Shown here one piece after another: positions 45,881 to 54,551 of a stretch of DNA of 64,000 nucleotides; position 1 is the first letter of the stretch, and the number at the start of each line of letters is the position of its first letter. A program made the position numbers and the translations under genes. Source of the stretch: Nocardioides sp. LHD-245 (lineage in GTDB: Bacteria > Actinomycetota > Actinomycetes > Propionibacteriales > Nocardioidaceae); contig NZ_JAVFWN010000006.1 in assembly GCF_030929495.1 (NCBI RefSeq), positions 186,001 to 250,000 of the forward strand. Reading direction: 5' to 3'. The notes beneath the pieces are model-generated. The model saw only the letters and a program-made list of their open reading frames with translations. It had not been told where the DNA came from and searched no databases.

Positions 45881-47446
45881 ATGTCCCTGAATTCTGCTCA
45901 TGAACTGATGAAACCGTCGGCAAGCGTCTTCGCATGGAGATGGACCGCCTTCGTGGCGAGTCTCGTCTTGGTGCTCGCTACTGCATGCAGTACCTCGAAC
46001 CCAGAAGGCGACATGGAGGACCGTGTGCTCACGATCGGTCTTCCTGGTGGGCCCGCCAGCCTCGATCCGTCAAAAGACAGTCAGACCTTTGGCATCGTGC
46101 GTCCGCTGACCAACGAGCCACTCACGCATGAAGCTCCCGACGGCTCGATCGAGCCCGCCTTGGCGACGTCGTGGAAGTACACCGACGACGAATACAAAGT
46201 GTTCGAGTTCACGCTGCGTGAGACGGCGATGTTCTCTGATGGAACCCCAGTTGACGCGAAGGCAACGGTTGCATGGTTGCGGTACTTCAGCCAGGGCTCG
46301 GGCATCTTCGTATCTGCCATGGGGCCGATCGCGTCCATCGAAGCCGTGGATCAGCACACCGTGAGATTGACCCTGGAGAGATCCAACCCGAGGATTCCAT
46401 ATCTCCTCTCCGAGAACGGGAACTGGGGTGCAGTTTCGTCCACAGCGTCGATCGAGGACCCGGGGACCCTCGAGACGTCGACCAGTGGAGCCGGGCCCTA
46501 CATGCTCGACGCGGGCAGAACGATCAGCGACAACAAGTATGTTCTCGTGCCGAACCCGCATTATGACCGGCCCGAAGCCGCACCGTGGAAGGAAGTCGTC
46601 GTTGACATCATTCCGGACGCCAACGCCCGTCTTCAGGCCCAGCAGACGGGCCAGATCGACGTAGCCTGGGGCGATCTTCGCACGGCAGACGCCGCTCAAG
46701 ACGCTGGGCTGGAAGTACTGGGTGTACCAACAGTCACTGGTGGCTTGATCCTTGGTGATCGGAGCAGCGACGGGCCGCTCGGGGATGTACGAGTTCGCCG
46801 GGCGCTGAACTATGCGGTGGACCGGGAGGCAGTCGCGGACGGTCTGGTCGGAGAGCACGGCGTCACCACGTCTCAGATGCAATCGCGAGATGGCTTCGAT
46901 CAGGACTACCGGGAGTTCTACCCGTACGACGTCGATCGCGCCCGAGAGCTGCTTGAGGAGGCAGGTTACGGCGACGACTTGACGCTCGAGGTTCTTGCGT
47001 TCGGCCCAGGCGGCGACCTGGGCACGCCCCTGGCTCAGGCGATCGCATCGTACTGGTCGGAGCTGGGCATCGACGTGAAGATCACGACGGCGCCAACGGC
47101 GGCGGAGTACGTTGAAAAGCGAGCGTCGAATCGGTATGCGGTGCTCCACTATTCGGTGATCAACTGGCCGATGTATCTCTCCTACCAGATCGCGATGGCT
47201 CCCACGGGCGGGCAGAACCCGTTCGGCGCCTCGGATCCGGTCATGAACTCTCTGTTCGACGAGGGAGCACGCACCGACGACCCGGACATCTGGGCGCAGA
47301 TGAGTCGCCGTTCGGTCGAGGAGGCCTACTTCGTGCCGACGTTGACTGTACCCCGGCTGTATTACGTCTCTGATGGAGTCGAGGGCGTCGCCCTCACAGA
47401 GCAGCGTCCGGAGTTCAGCTGGGCTTCGGAGTGGTCACCGAGGTGA
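45881..47446 (+). CDS. Orphan ABC solute-binding lipoprotein, family 5
   Basis: A 521-residue SBP_bac_5 lipoprotein. Signal peptide with lipobox VLATAC (Cys36) follows a hydrophobic core at about 21-34; mature features include FSDGTPVDAKATVAWLRYF and VRVRRALNYAVDREAV. The ATG at 45881 has GGAGG six bases upstream and is preferred to a TTG at 45875. No permease or ATPase genes accompany it, unlike a normal importer; it may use the importer encoded 15 kb away or one elsewhere. It is unlike the other binding protein of this window in sequence. Confidence 0.92.
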   Translation: MSLNSAHELMKPSASVFAWRWTAFVASLVLVLATACSTSNPEGDMEDRVLTIGLPGGPASLDPSKDSQTFGIVRPLTNEPLTHEAPDGSIEPALATSWKYTDDEYKVFEFTLRETAMFSDGTPVDAKATVAWLRYFSQGSGIFVSAMGPIASIEAVDQHTVRLTLERSNPRIPYLLSENGNWGAVSSTASIEDPGTLETSTSGAGPYMLDAGRTISDNKYVLVPNPHYDRPEAAPWKEVVVDIIPDANARLQAQQTGQIDVAWGDLRTADAAQDAGLEVLGVPTVTGGLILGDRSSDGPLGDVRVRRALNYAVDREAVADGLVGEHGVTTSQMQSRDGFDQDYREFYPYDVDRARELLEEAGYGDDLTLEVLAFGPGGDLGTPLAQAIASYWSELGIDVKITTAPTAAEYVEKRASNRYAVLHYSVINWPMYLSYQIAMAPTGGQNPFGASDPVMNSLFDEGARTDDPDIWAQMSRRSVEEAYFVPTLTVPRLYYVSDGVEGVALTEQRPEFSWASEWSPR

Positions 47447-47641
47447 CGGCAGAGGCGACGTCGCGCGATCAAGGGACGTGCCGTTGTGGCGCATCGCCCT
47501 GTTCACCTCGATGAGATCAGGACTCTGTCGTCTCGTGATCGAAGCAACGAACGCCGTCGGTGGGGTACCCCCGTCGTCACGCCTCGGCGGCGACGCATCC
47601 CTACCCGACCGAACCATCAGTAGTGAGATTGGAGAGAGAAG

Positions 47642-49255
47642 ATGAACAACGTCAACGGCATGGTGGTCTGCCCTGAGCCCAGGGCGGCTGAGATCGGGGC
47701 CGACATCCTGCGGGCGGGCGGCAACGCCTTCGACGCGGCGGTGGCGGCAGGCTTCGCGCAGATGGTGTACAGCCCGTTCATGTGCGGCCTTGGTGGATGG
47801 GGAATGGCGACTCTCTACGATGCGGGGAGCCAGACCACCGAGCACGTTGGCTTCCCAGCGAAGGTCGGCTCGAAGATGCACCCAGAGATGTGGGCAGACG
47901 ACATCATGGGGTACACCGACATGTGGCATGTCGGGATTGTGCGGGATCACGTCAATCTGATGGGCTACACCGCCATCATGACGCCGGGCGTGGTGGCCGG
48001 CCTGGGCGAGATTCATCGCAGGCACGGCTCACTGCCCTGGAGCGAACTGATCGCTCCCAGTGTGGCAGCCAGCGAAGAGGGATTCCCGTTTCCGGAGGAA
48101 GTAGCGCTGGTCACTCGAAGTTTCGTGCTCCCGGGAATGCCTTCGATCGAGGAGCACTACTGTTGGTCGCCCGACGCGAAGGAATTGTTTATCGGACCGG
48201 ACGGCCGGTTGAAGAGAACTGGCGAGCATTACCGGAATTCGGACCAGGCTCGGTCGCTGCAGCAGATTGCCGATCGTGGCCCGGAGGACTTCTACACAGG
48301 TGACCTGGCCGGGGTCATTGTCGAGGACTTCGAACGCAACGGTGCGTTCGTCACAGCGGAGGACTTGAGCGAGTACAAGCCGGAAATCGGCGCCCCGCTG
48401 TCGACCAGTTACCGAGGCTTTCGAGCGGAGTCATCTCCTCCCCCGAACGGCGGCCTGCTGACGCTCCACATCCTTCGGGTACTGGAGCGGTTCGATCTTG
48501 GTCGCCTGGAACACAACGGTCCAGAACATGCGTTCATCATGGGTGCGGCCATGGCGTGGGCAGGTGTCGTTCGCTTCCGGTACCTCGGCGACCCCAAGTA
48601 CGCCGACGTTCCTGTCGAGCATGTCCTCTCCGACGAATACTGCGACGAGGTGGCTGACAATATTCGTCGAGGTCAGCTCCCCGATGTCGACGTTCTGGAT
48701 GAACCGCGTGGCACGACCCACCTTGTCGTCAGCGATCGCGTGGGCAACTGCGTCTCGATGACGCAGACGCTGACCTTGTCCTCAGGTGTCATCATCCCCG
48801 GGACTGGCTTCCCGTGGAATGGATGCGCCAGCCTGATGGACCCTGAGCCGGGCCGACCGAACTCTCTCGTGCCGGGTCGATCTCGCGCCAACGCTGCCTC
48901 GCCGACGATCTTGTTCAAGGATGGCGAGCCGCGTCTCATCCTTGGCGCGCCGGGAGGATACTCGGTGTCCAGCGCGGTGACGCAAGCATTGGTCAACATG
49001 ATCGACTTCGGGATGTCCCCGCTGGAGGCGGTTTCTGTCCCTCGGCTACACAGTGAAGGCACGATCCTCTTCGCTGAAGGAAGGTTCCCCCTCCGCACGA
49101 TCGAGGAACTCAAAAGGCGGGGATTTCCGGTGGAGCACCGGGCTCAGAATTACGACTCCCTGTTCGGTCGGGTTCAACTCATCGAACTCGAAGGTGGAGT
49201 CGCCCGCGGCGCTTCCGACCCGCGCAAGGATGGCGGCGCTCCGATGTCGGGCTAG
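47642..49255 (+). CDS. Gamma-glutamyltransferase family protein (Ntn hydrolase)
   Basis: A 537-residue homologue of gamma-glutamyltranspeptidase, made as a single chain that cleaves itself before the nucleophile. The processing site is in DEPRGTTHLVVSD: Thr358 would become the N-terminal nucleophile of the small subunit. ILGAPGGYSVSSAV (about 433-446) matches the oxyanion loop GSPGG. No signal peptide is visible, whereas many GGTs are exported; so it may act in the cytoplasm on an imported gamma-glutamyl compound or be an acylase. It is the last cargo gene; the 195-bp gap before it holds a GGGGTACCCC palindrome. Confidence 0.9.
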   Translation: MNNVNGMVVCPEPRAAEIGADILRAGGNAFDAAVAAGFAQMVYSPFMCGLGGWGMATLYDAGSQTTEHVGFPAKVGSKMHPEMWADDIMGYTDMWHVGIVRDHVNLMGYTAIMTPGVVAGLGEIHRRHGSLPWSELIAPSVAASEEGFPFPEEVALVTRSFVLPGMPSIEEHYCWSPDAKELFIGPDGRLKRTGEHYRNSDQARSLQQIADRGPEDFYTGDLAGVIVEDFERNGAFVTAEDLSEYKPEIGAPLSTSYRGFRAESSPPPNGGLLTLHILRVLERFDLGRLEHNGPEHAFIMGAAMAWAGVVRFRYLGDPKYADVPVEHVLSDEYCDEVADNIRRGQLPDVDVLDEPRGTTHLVVSDRVGNCVSMTQTLTLSSGVIIPGTGFPWNGCASLMDPEPGRPNSLVPGRSRANAASPTILFKDGEPRLILGAPGGYSVSSAVTQALVNMIDFGMSPLEAVSVPRLHSEGTILFAEGRFPLRTIEELKRRGFPVEHRAQNYDSLFGRVQLIELEGGVARGASDPRKDGGAPMSG

Positions 49256-49372
49256 CCCGGATCGTTCACGACGCGGCCTGATCGGAGCGTAGAAGCACGG
49301 ACGTGCCTGCGCAGCAGGCGAAACTTGGGATTGCGACGTCTCAAGATGCTCGAACCGGAAGGCACTCGGTAG
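49256..49372. other. Left part of the right-hand IS1380 copy
   Basis: This 117-bp stretch lies between the GGT-like gene and the transposase start. It shows a weak similarity (GAT..TTCA, then GGCC) to the opposite element end, which might be the second terminal repeat of this IS copy. No gene is visible. Confidence 0.4.
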
Positions 49373-49381
49373 GTGAAGCGC

Positions 49382-49675
49382 ATGTCGTGGCCTGTTGGCT
49401 TGTCTGTGTCCGGTGGCGGTGTCGGCGTGGTGGCCCACGCGGGCAGTGTCGCGACCCGACTCGTGGCTGACCGTACTGGTCTTACCGGACAGCTTTCGGC
49501 AGCGATGGCTCGCCGCCACTTCGTCCCGGGCCACGCCCGCGGGCGGGTGCTCGTCGATGTGGCAGTGATGCTCGCCGACGGTGGTGAGGCGATCGCCGAC
49601 ATCGACGTGCTGCGTCACCAGTCCGGCGTGCTCGGTCCGGCCATCACCGGCGCCGTCATGAAGGACCGGGGCTAG
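49382..49675 (+). pseudogene. IS1380-family transposase, N-terminal remnant
   Basis: About 90 residues with the N-terminus of IS1380 transposases: MSWPVGLSVSGGGVGVVAHA, then RTGLTGQLSAAMARR and VLVDVAVMLADGGEAIADID, VLRHQSGVLGP. Similarity then stops and the frame closes at the element edge, where its TAG overlaps the dxr stop codon. All of the catalytic core is missing. A GTG at 49373 could also start it. With the left-hand fragment it indicates two inverted, differently deleted copies. Confidence 0.85.
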
Positions 49676-50778
49676 CTAGGCCGACCTGGGCCGGGCTGGG
49701 CCGAGATCGCGGCGGCGGCGGTCTCCCGCGCCCACCGGTCGGCGTCGAGCACGTCGTCGAACGAGGGCGCTGCCGCCGCCCCGTCGTGGGCGGCGAGGAC
49801 GTCCGCCACCAGGTCGACGATGCCGGTGAACGCCAGCCGGCCGGTCCGGAAGGCGTCGACCGCGACCTCGTTGGCGGCGTTGTAGATCGCCGGGGCCACC
49901 CCACCGCGCTCCCCCGCCTGCCGTGCCAGCGCCACCGCGGGGAACGCCTCGTCGTCGAGCGGGTGGAACTCCCAGGTCTCCGGCCGGGTCCAGTCGACCG
50001 CCGGCGCCGCGTCGGGCACCCGGTCGGGCCACGACAGCCCGAGCGCGATCGGGATCAGCATGGTCGGCGGGCTCGCCTGGACCAGCGTCGAGCCGTCGAC
50101 GAACTCCACCATCGAGTGCACGACGCTCGTCGGGTGCACCACGACCTCGATCCGGTCGTAGGGGATGCCGAAGAGCAGGTGCGCCTCGATCACCTCCAGG
50201 CCCTTGTTGACCAGGGTCGCGGAGTTGATGGTGATGACCGGCCCCATGTCCCAGGTGGGGTGGGCCATCGCCTGGGCCGGCGTCACCCCGGCGAGGTCCG
50301 CGCGGGAGCGCCCGCGGAACGGGCCCCCGCTGGCGGTCAGCACCAGCCGGCGTACCTCGTCGGGCGTGCCGCCGCGCAGGCACTGCGCCAGCGCGCTGTG
50401 CTCGGAGTCGACAGGCACGATCTGCCCCGGCTCCGCCTTGTCCAGCACCAGCGGGCCGCCCATCACGAGCGACTCCTTGTTGGCGAGCGCGAGCGTCGTA
50501 CCCGCCTCCAGCGCCGCGAGCGTGGGCCGCAGCCCGACCGCACCGGTGATCCCGTTGAGGACGACGTCGCAGGGCCGCTGGGCCGCCTCGACGCTCGCCT
50601 CCTCCCCCAGCCCGTGGTAGGACGGCTCGAACTCCACGACCTGCTTCGCGAACAGGCCGGGGTTGCCGCCGCCGGCGGTCAGACCGACGACGCGGAAGCG
50701 GTCGGGGTTCGCCCGTACCAGGTCGAGCGCCTGGGTGCCGATGGAGCCAGTGGAGCCGAGGATGACGACGTCCTTCAC
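49672..50778 (-). CDS. dxr: 1-deoxy-D-xylulose-5-phosphate reductoisomerase (MEP pathway)
   Basis: NADPH-dependent enzyme of 368 residues committing carbon to isoprenoids. Cofactor motif GSTGSIGTQ (8-16), [12 protein letters not shown] near 98-110, [13 protein letters not shown] near 120-133 and the flexible loop HPTWDMGP near 170-178 are present. Normally followed by rseP and ispG; here the stop codon lies in the CTAGCTAG octamer and the next genes downstream are the mobile block and catabolic island. The C-terminus ends at the junction, so a few residues may have been altered. Confidence 0.97.
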   Translation of the reverse strand: MKDVVILGSTGSIGTQALDLVRANPDRFRVVGLTAGGGNPGLFAKQVVEFEPSYHGLGEEASVEAAQRPCDVVLNGITGAVGLRPTLAALEAGTTLALANKESLVMGGPLVLDKAEPGQIVPVDSEHSALAQCLRGGTPDEVRRLVLTASGGPFRGRSRADLAGVTPAQAMAHPTWDMGPVITINSATLVNKGLEVIEAHLLFGIPYDRIEVVVHPTSVVHSMVEFVDGSTLVQASPPTMLIPIALGLSWPDRVPDAAPAVDWTRPETWEFHPLDDEAFPAVALARQAGERGGVAPAIYNAANEVAVDAFRTGRLAFTGIVDLVADVLAAHDGAAAAPSFDDVLDADRWARETAAAAISAQPGPGRPS

Positions 50779-50825
50779 GCGGTCATCCTGTCAGGGGCGG
50801 TGCCGACGCCGGGACCGGCCGGGGC

Positions 50826-50857
50826 GGGCGAGTTTCCTCACAGGGTGAGAAACGCCC
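50826..50857. promoter_or_regulatory. Inverted repeat between dxr and the deacetylase gene
   Basis: GGGCGAGTTTCCTCAC (50826-50841) pairs with GTGAGAAACGCCC (50845-50857) across a three-base AGG loop; three bases of the longer arm bulge. It lies directly before the deacetylase start in an 82-bp divergent gap, so it is an operator or leader hairpin that could hinder ribosome access. Confidence 0.6.
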
Positions 50858-50860
50858 GAA

Positions 50861-51982
50861 ATGCCGGACTGGAGACCCTTCAACGACCATGCTGTGCCCG
50901 TGCTCCGTCCGGCTGCCCCGCTCCTGCGCCCTCTCGCGCTCGTCCTCGTCGCCCTTCTGGGCCTGTCGATCGCGTCCCCAGCAGGCGCGACGACGCCCGA
51001 ACGCGCGGCCCGTGCGGACTGCACCGGCGCGGTGGCGCTGACCTTCGACGACGGCCCGTCACGCGCGACGACCCGCCGGCTGCTCCGCGTCCTGCACCGT
51101 GCCGAGGTCCCCGCGACCTTCTTCATGGTGGGCCAGCGGGTCGCCGCGGACCCCCGCGCCGCACGCGAGGTCGAGCGGGCCGGGTTCCTCACCGCCAACC
51201 ACAGCTGGGCGCACCGTGACATGCGCACCCAGTCCTACCGCGAGGTCCGGCAGTCACTGCGCGCGACGCGACGCGCGATGAAGCGGGCCGGCCTGCACCC
51301 GACCGACCTCATGCGCCCGCCGTACGGCGCGCTCGCACCGCCGGCCCGGCGGGCCATCCGCGAAGCCGGCTACGTGCCGGTCATGTGGAGTGCCGACTCA
51401 CTCGACTGGAAGTCCGGCGATGCGCAGCAGATCGCGCGCCGGATCCTCTCCGAGCTGCACCCCGGGCGCAACATCGTGCTCCAGCACGACGGCGTCAACC
51501 GCTCGCCGATCTCGGTGGCCGCGGTGAGCCAGGTGGTCCGCGTGGCGAAGCGGCGCGGCTACTGCTTCACCGCGCTGAACGAGAAGGGCCGCCCCGGCTT
51601 CCCGACGCCCACGGTCACCGCCGTCGCCGCGGACGGCGTCGAGGGCGGTGAGGCCGTCGTCCGACTCACGCTCGACCGGGTCCCCGGTCGCGACACCGCC
51701 CTGACCGTCGAGGCCGGGTCCGGTACGGCGAGCGTCGGCGCCGACCTGCCGCCCTTCACGGCCCGGGTGGAGTTCCCGGCGGGCCGGCTGACGGCGAAGG
51801 TCCGGATCCCGATCGGCACCGACGCGGTGGCCGAGCCGACCGAGCACCTCACCCTCCGGCTGCGCCATCCCGAGGGACTGGCACTCGGGCAGGACACGGT
51901 CCAGGTCGGCATCGTCGACGCCGCGGCCGCGGCCCGGACCGACCTGCCGGGGCCGCCCTTCCTCCTACCCGCCCGACGCTGA
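50861..51982 (+). CDS. Exported polysaccharide deacetylase with C-terminal Calx-beta-like domain
   Basis: NodB-fold metal-dependent deacetylase acting on cell-wall or surface N-acetylated glycans. After a signal sequence (about 15-43) come TFDDGPS (D63, D64), HSWAH metal histidines H113 and H117, and RPPYGALAP near 152. Residues about 235-345 resemble a Calx-beta sandwich (DGVEGGEAVVRLTLD, then a TEHLTLRL strand), an unusual addition to a peptidoglycan deacetylase. The ATG at 50861 is weakly supported; a GTG at 50894 is also possible. Confidence 0.9.
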   Translation: MPDWRPFNDHAVPVLRPAAPLLRPLALVLVALLGLSIASPAGATTPERAARADCTGAVALTFDDGPSRATTRRLLRVLHRAEVPATFFMVGQRVAADPRAAREVERAGFLTANHSWAHRDMRTQSYREVRQSLRATRRAMKRAGLHPTDLMRPPYGALAPPARRAIREAGYVPVMWSADSLDWKSGDAQQIARRILSELHPGRNIVLQHDGVNRSPISVAAVSQVVRVAKRRGYCFTALNEKGRPGFPTPTVTAVAADGVEGGEAVVRLTLDRVPGRDTALTVEAGSGTASVGADLPPFTARVEFPAGRLTAKVRIPIGTDAVAEPTEHLTLRLRHPEGLALGQDTVQVGIVDAAAAARTDLPGPPFLLPARR

Positions 51983-52004
51983 GCACGCCCGGCGTCAGCC
52001 GACG

Positions 52005-52991
52005 TCAGCCGGCGAGCTCGGCCGCCGCGGTGTGCGGGTCGACCTCGCCCGCGACCACCGCCGCGGCGAGCTCGTCGAGGCGGTCGCCCTCGCCGACACT
52101 CCCCCAGCGACGGCGCAGCGCGGTGAGCGCGAGCGTCTCGATCTCGTCGCGCGCGCGGCGTACCCGGCGGCGCTGGAGCTCGCCGCTCTCCCGCAGCCAG
52201 GCGGCGTGCTCGTCGAGCGCGTCGGCCACGTCGGCCACGCCCTCGCCGGTCGACGCGACGGTCTTGAGGACCGGTGGGCGCCAGGCACCCTCACGGCGCT
52301 CGGCCAGGCCGAGCATCGAGCGCAGGTCGCGGCGTACCTTGTCGGCGCCGTCGCGGTCGGACTTGTTGACCACGTAGAGGTCGCCGATCTCGAGGATGCC
52401 GGCCTTCGCGGCCTGGATCCCGTCGCCCATGCCGGGCGCGAGCAGCACGATCGTGGTGTCGGCCTGGCCGGCGATCTCGACCTCGCTCTGCCCGACGCCG
52501 ACGGTCTCGACCAGCACCACGTCGAAGCCGGCCGCGTCGAGGACGCGCAGGGCCTGCGGCGTGGTCCAGGCGAGGCCGCCGAGGTGCCCGCGGGCCGCCA
52601 TCGACCGGATGAACACGCCGGGGTCGAGTACGTGGTCGCCCATCCGGATCCGGTCGCCGAGGAGGGCGCCGCCGGAGAAGGGCGAGGACGGGTCGACGGC
52701 GAGGACGGCGACCCGGCGGCCACGACGGCGCAGCTCGCCGATCAGTGCGCTGGTCGACGTCGACTTGCCGACGCCCGGGGAGCCGGTGAGCCCGACGACC
52801 TGCGCCTGCCCGGCGTAGGGCGCCAGGGCCCGCATCAGGTCGGGCAGGAGCGGCGACTCGTCCTCGACGAGCGACACCAGCCGGCCCACGGACCGGGGGT
52901 CGCCCGCACGGGCCCGGGCCACCAGGTCGGGAACGGCCGCCGCGGTGATCCCGCGGCGGCCGCCCTGTGGTGCCTGTGCTGCTTCGGTCAA
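52005..52991 (-). CDS. meaB: MeaB/ArgK-type GTPase (methylmalonyl-CoA mutase chaperone)
   Basis: G3E-type GTPase that guards adenosylcobalamin loading of methylmalonyl-CoA mutase. The 328-residue protein has Walker A GSPGVGKST, the FSGGALLGDRIRM switch region and VVNKSDRDGADKV with the NKxD guanine motif. The frame is open further upstream but that part lies inside the thiolase gene; the likely start is TTG at 52991 or GTG at 52934. The mutase itself is not in the window. It is 11 bp downstream of the thiolase. Confidence 0.93.
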   Translation of the reverse strand: MTEAAQAPQGGRRGITAAAVPDLVARARAGDPRSVGRLVSLVEDESPLLPDLMRALAPYAGQAQVVGLTGSPGVGKSTSTSALIGELRRRGRRVAVLAVDPSSPFSGGALLGDRIRMGDHVLDPGVFIRSMAARGHLGGLAWTTPQALRVLDAAGFDVVLVETVGVGQSEVEIAGQADTTIVLLAPGMGDGIQAAKAGILEIGDLYVVNKSDRDGADKVRRDLRSMLGLAERREGAWRPPVLKTVASTGEGVADVADALDEHAAWLRESGELQRRRVRRARDEIETLALTALRRRWGSVGEGDRLDELAAAVVAGEVDPHTAAAELAG

Positions 52992-53002
52992 GCCGGCCCT
53001 CG

Positions 53003-54202
53003 TCAGCTGGCGGGGACCCGGATGACCAGGGCGTCGCCCTGGCCGCCGCCGCCGCACAGGGCGGCCGCACCGACGCCGCCACCGCGGCGCTTGAGCTCAA
53101 GCGCGAGGTGCAGCGTGATCCGCGTGCCGGAGGCGCCCAGCGGGTGGCCGATGGCGATCGCGCCGCCGTTGACGTTGACCTTGTCCTCGTCGAGGCCGAG
53201 GGCCCGCGCGGACTCGATGCCGACCGCGGCGAAGGCCTCGTTGAACTCGACCAGGTCGAGGTCCGCGACGCTGAGCCCGGCCTTGTCGAGGGCCTTCTGG
53301 GTGGCGTTGGCCGGCTGCATCTGGAGCGTCGAGTCGGGCCCGGCGACCTGACCGTGGCTGACGATCTCGGCGAGGATCGGCAGGCCGAGCTCCTCCGCCT
53401 TCTTCTTGCTCGTCACGACGACCGCGGCGGCACCGTCGGAGATCTGCGAGGCCGAGCCGGCGGTGATCGTGCCGTCCTTGGAGAACGCCGGGCGGAGCTT
53501 GCCCAGCGACTCGGCGGTGGTGTCGCCACGCACGCCCTCGTCGGCGCTGACGACGATCGGGTCACCCTTGCGCTGCGGGATGCTCACCGGGACGATCTCG
53601 TCGTCGAAGACGCCGTTCTTCTGCGCGGCGGCGGCGAGCTGGTGGGAGCGGGCCGAGAACTCGTCCTGCTCCTCGCGGCTCAGCGGGTTCTCGCGGTCGG
53701 CGTTGACGGCCTCGGTCAGGTTGCCCATCGCCTGCTGGGTCGCCTGGTCGTAGAGCGCGTCGTAGGCCATCGAGTCGACGAGCGCGGTGTCGCCGTACTT
53801 GAAGCCCTCGCGGCTCTTGGGCAGCAGGTGCGGGGCGTTGGTCATCGACTCGGTGCCGCCGGCGACCACGATCTCGGCCTCGCCGGCGCGGATCAGCTGG
53901 TCGGCCTGGGCGATCGCGTTGATGCCCGAGAGGCACACCTTGTTGATGGTGATCGACGGGACGCTCAGCGGCAGACCCGCCTTGATGCCCGCGGTGCGCG
54001 CGGGGTTCTGGCCGGCGCCGGCCTGGAGCACCTGGCCGACGATGAGGTAGTCGACCTGGTCGGGAGCCACGCCCGCCTTCTCCAGCGCACCCTTGATGGC
54101 GACGCCGGCGAGGTCGGCGGCCGAGAGGGTCTTCAGGCCACCGAGCAGGCGACCGATCGGCGTACGCGCGCCGGCGACGATGACGCTGGGGTTGTCGGAC
54201 AT
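53003..54202 (-). CDS. Acetyl-CoA C-acetyltransferase (thiolase)
   Basis: Condenses two acetyl-CoA or cleaves acetoacetyl-CoA. The 399-residue protein has the acyl-accepting cysteine C90 ([10 protein letters not shown]), [14 protein letters not shown], the histidine motif GHPLGASG and the second cysteine in CGGGGQGDA near the C-terminus. The ATG at 54202 is the family start. Its gene and meaB form an operon. Its 5' side is only 40 bp from the phage-like repressor gene, so native upstream DNA has been replaced by the element. Confidence 0.95.
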   Translation of the reverse strand: MSDNPSVIVAGARTPIGRLLGGLKTLSAADLAGVAIKGALEKAGVAPDQVDYLIVGQVLQAGAGQNPARTAGIKAGLPLSVPSITINKVCLSGINAIAQADQLIRAGEAEIVVAGGTESMTNAPHLLPKSREGFKYGDTALVDSMAYDALYDQATQQAMGNLTEAVNADRENPLSREEQDEFSARSHQLAAAAQKNGVFDDEIVPVSIPQRKGDPIVVSADEGVRGDTTAESLGKLRPAFSKDGTITAGSASQISDGAAAVVVTSKKKAEELGLPILAEIVSHGQVAGPDSTLQMQPANATQKALDKAGLSVADLDLVEFNEAFAAVGIESARALGLDEDKVNVNGGAIAIGHPLGASGTRITLHLALELKRRGGGVGAAALCGGGGQGDALVIRVPAS

Positions 54203-54240
54203 GTTTCCTCCGTACAGACGTGTGGTCGGACTGCTTTCGA

Positions 54241-54258
54241 CTCTACTCGTGGGTAGAG
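54241..54258 (-). terminator. Short hairpin at the 3' end of the repressor gene
   Basis: CTCTAC (54241-54246) and GTAGAG (54253-54258) form a stem that overlaps the repressor stop codon. It would sit at the end of the repressor transcript and just upstream of the thiolase promoter. Confidence 0.4.
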
Positions 54259-54539
54259 CCGCTAGGGCCGTCGCCTCCACCATCCGGGCTGCCCGCCGGA
54301 GCAGCCCCGGTCTCGAGCCACTCGACGGTCACCTCAGGCGCACACGCGAATGCCCAGGCGATCAAGGTGCGACGGTCCATCGGGGTCTTGCCGTGCAGGT
54401 AGTTGCCGATCGTGTTGCGGTGCACGTCGATGGCGACGGCCATATCGCCGGGCTTCATTCCGGAGACGCGTAGCGACTTCGCCAGCCGGTCGAGAAGGTC
54501 GAACTCCAGGCTGGGAGCGAGAGAAGGTGCCTGACTCAT
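54243..54539 (-). CDS. Phage-type immunity repressor (XRE-like HTH)
   Basis: A 98-residue protein with an HTH at about 20-55 ([24 protein letters not shown]), followed by [17 protein letters not shown], the tail pattern of actinophage repressors where a WLETG motif follows the HTH. Transcribed away from the plus-strand phage genes, with operator-like repeats in between. I use the ATG at 54539; an upstream ATG at 54650 would read through the operators. It has no protease domain. Confidence 0.85.
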   Translation of the reverse strand: MSQAPSLAPSLEFDLLDRLAKSLRVSGMKPGDMAVAIDVHRNTIGNYLHGKTPMDRRTLIAWAFACAPEVTVEWLETGAAPAGSPDGGGDGPSGSTHE

Positions 54540-54551
54540 GAGACAACTCTC

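Larger units (their letters stand above)
42768..49679. mobile_element. Composite element bounded by decayed inverted IS1380-type copies
   Basis: The octamer CTAGCTAG occurs at both edges (42768-42775 and 49672-49679), and reading inward from each, 18 of 22 positions match (left 42768-42789, right reverse complement of 49658-49679). Left and right ends hold fragments of IS1380-family transposase genes in inverted orientation. The cargo (43.5-49.3 kb) is 53-62% GC in sampled lines against about 72% on both sides. Removing one octamer plus everything between restores two convergent genes with intact stops. It is no longer autonomous, because both transposases are broken. Confidence 0.8.

Noticed and set aside
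47447..47641. Truncated permease gene before the GGT-like gene
   Set aside because: The short frame there has no membrane helices or ABC motif.
54203..54260. tRNA or att core as integration site of the phage element
   Set aside because: No cloverleaf or recognisable tRNA 3' end is present and the other boundary is outside, so no repeat can be tested.
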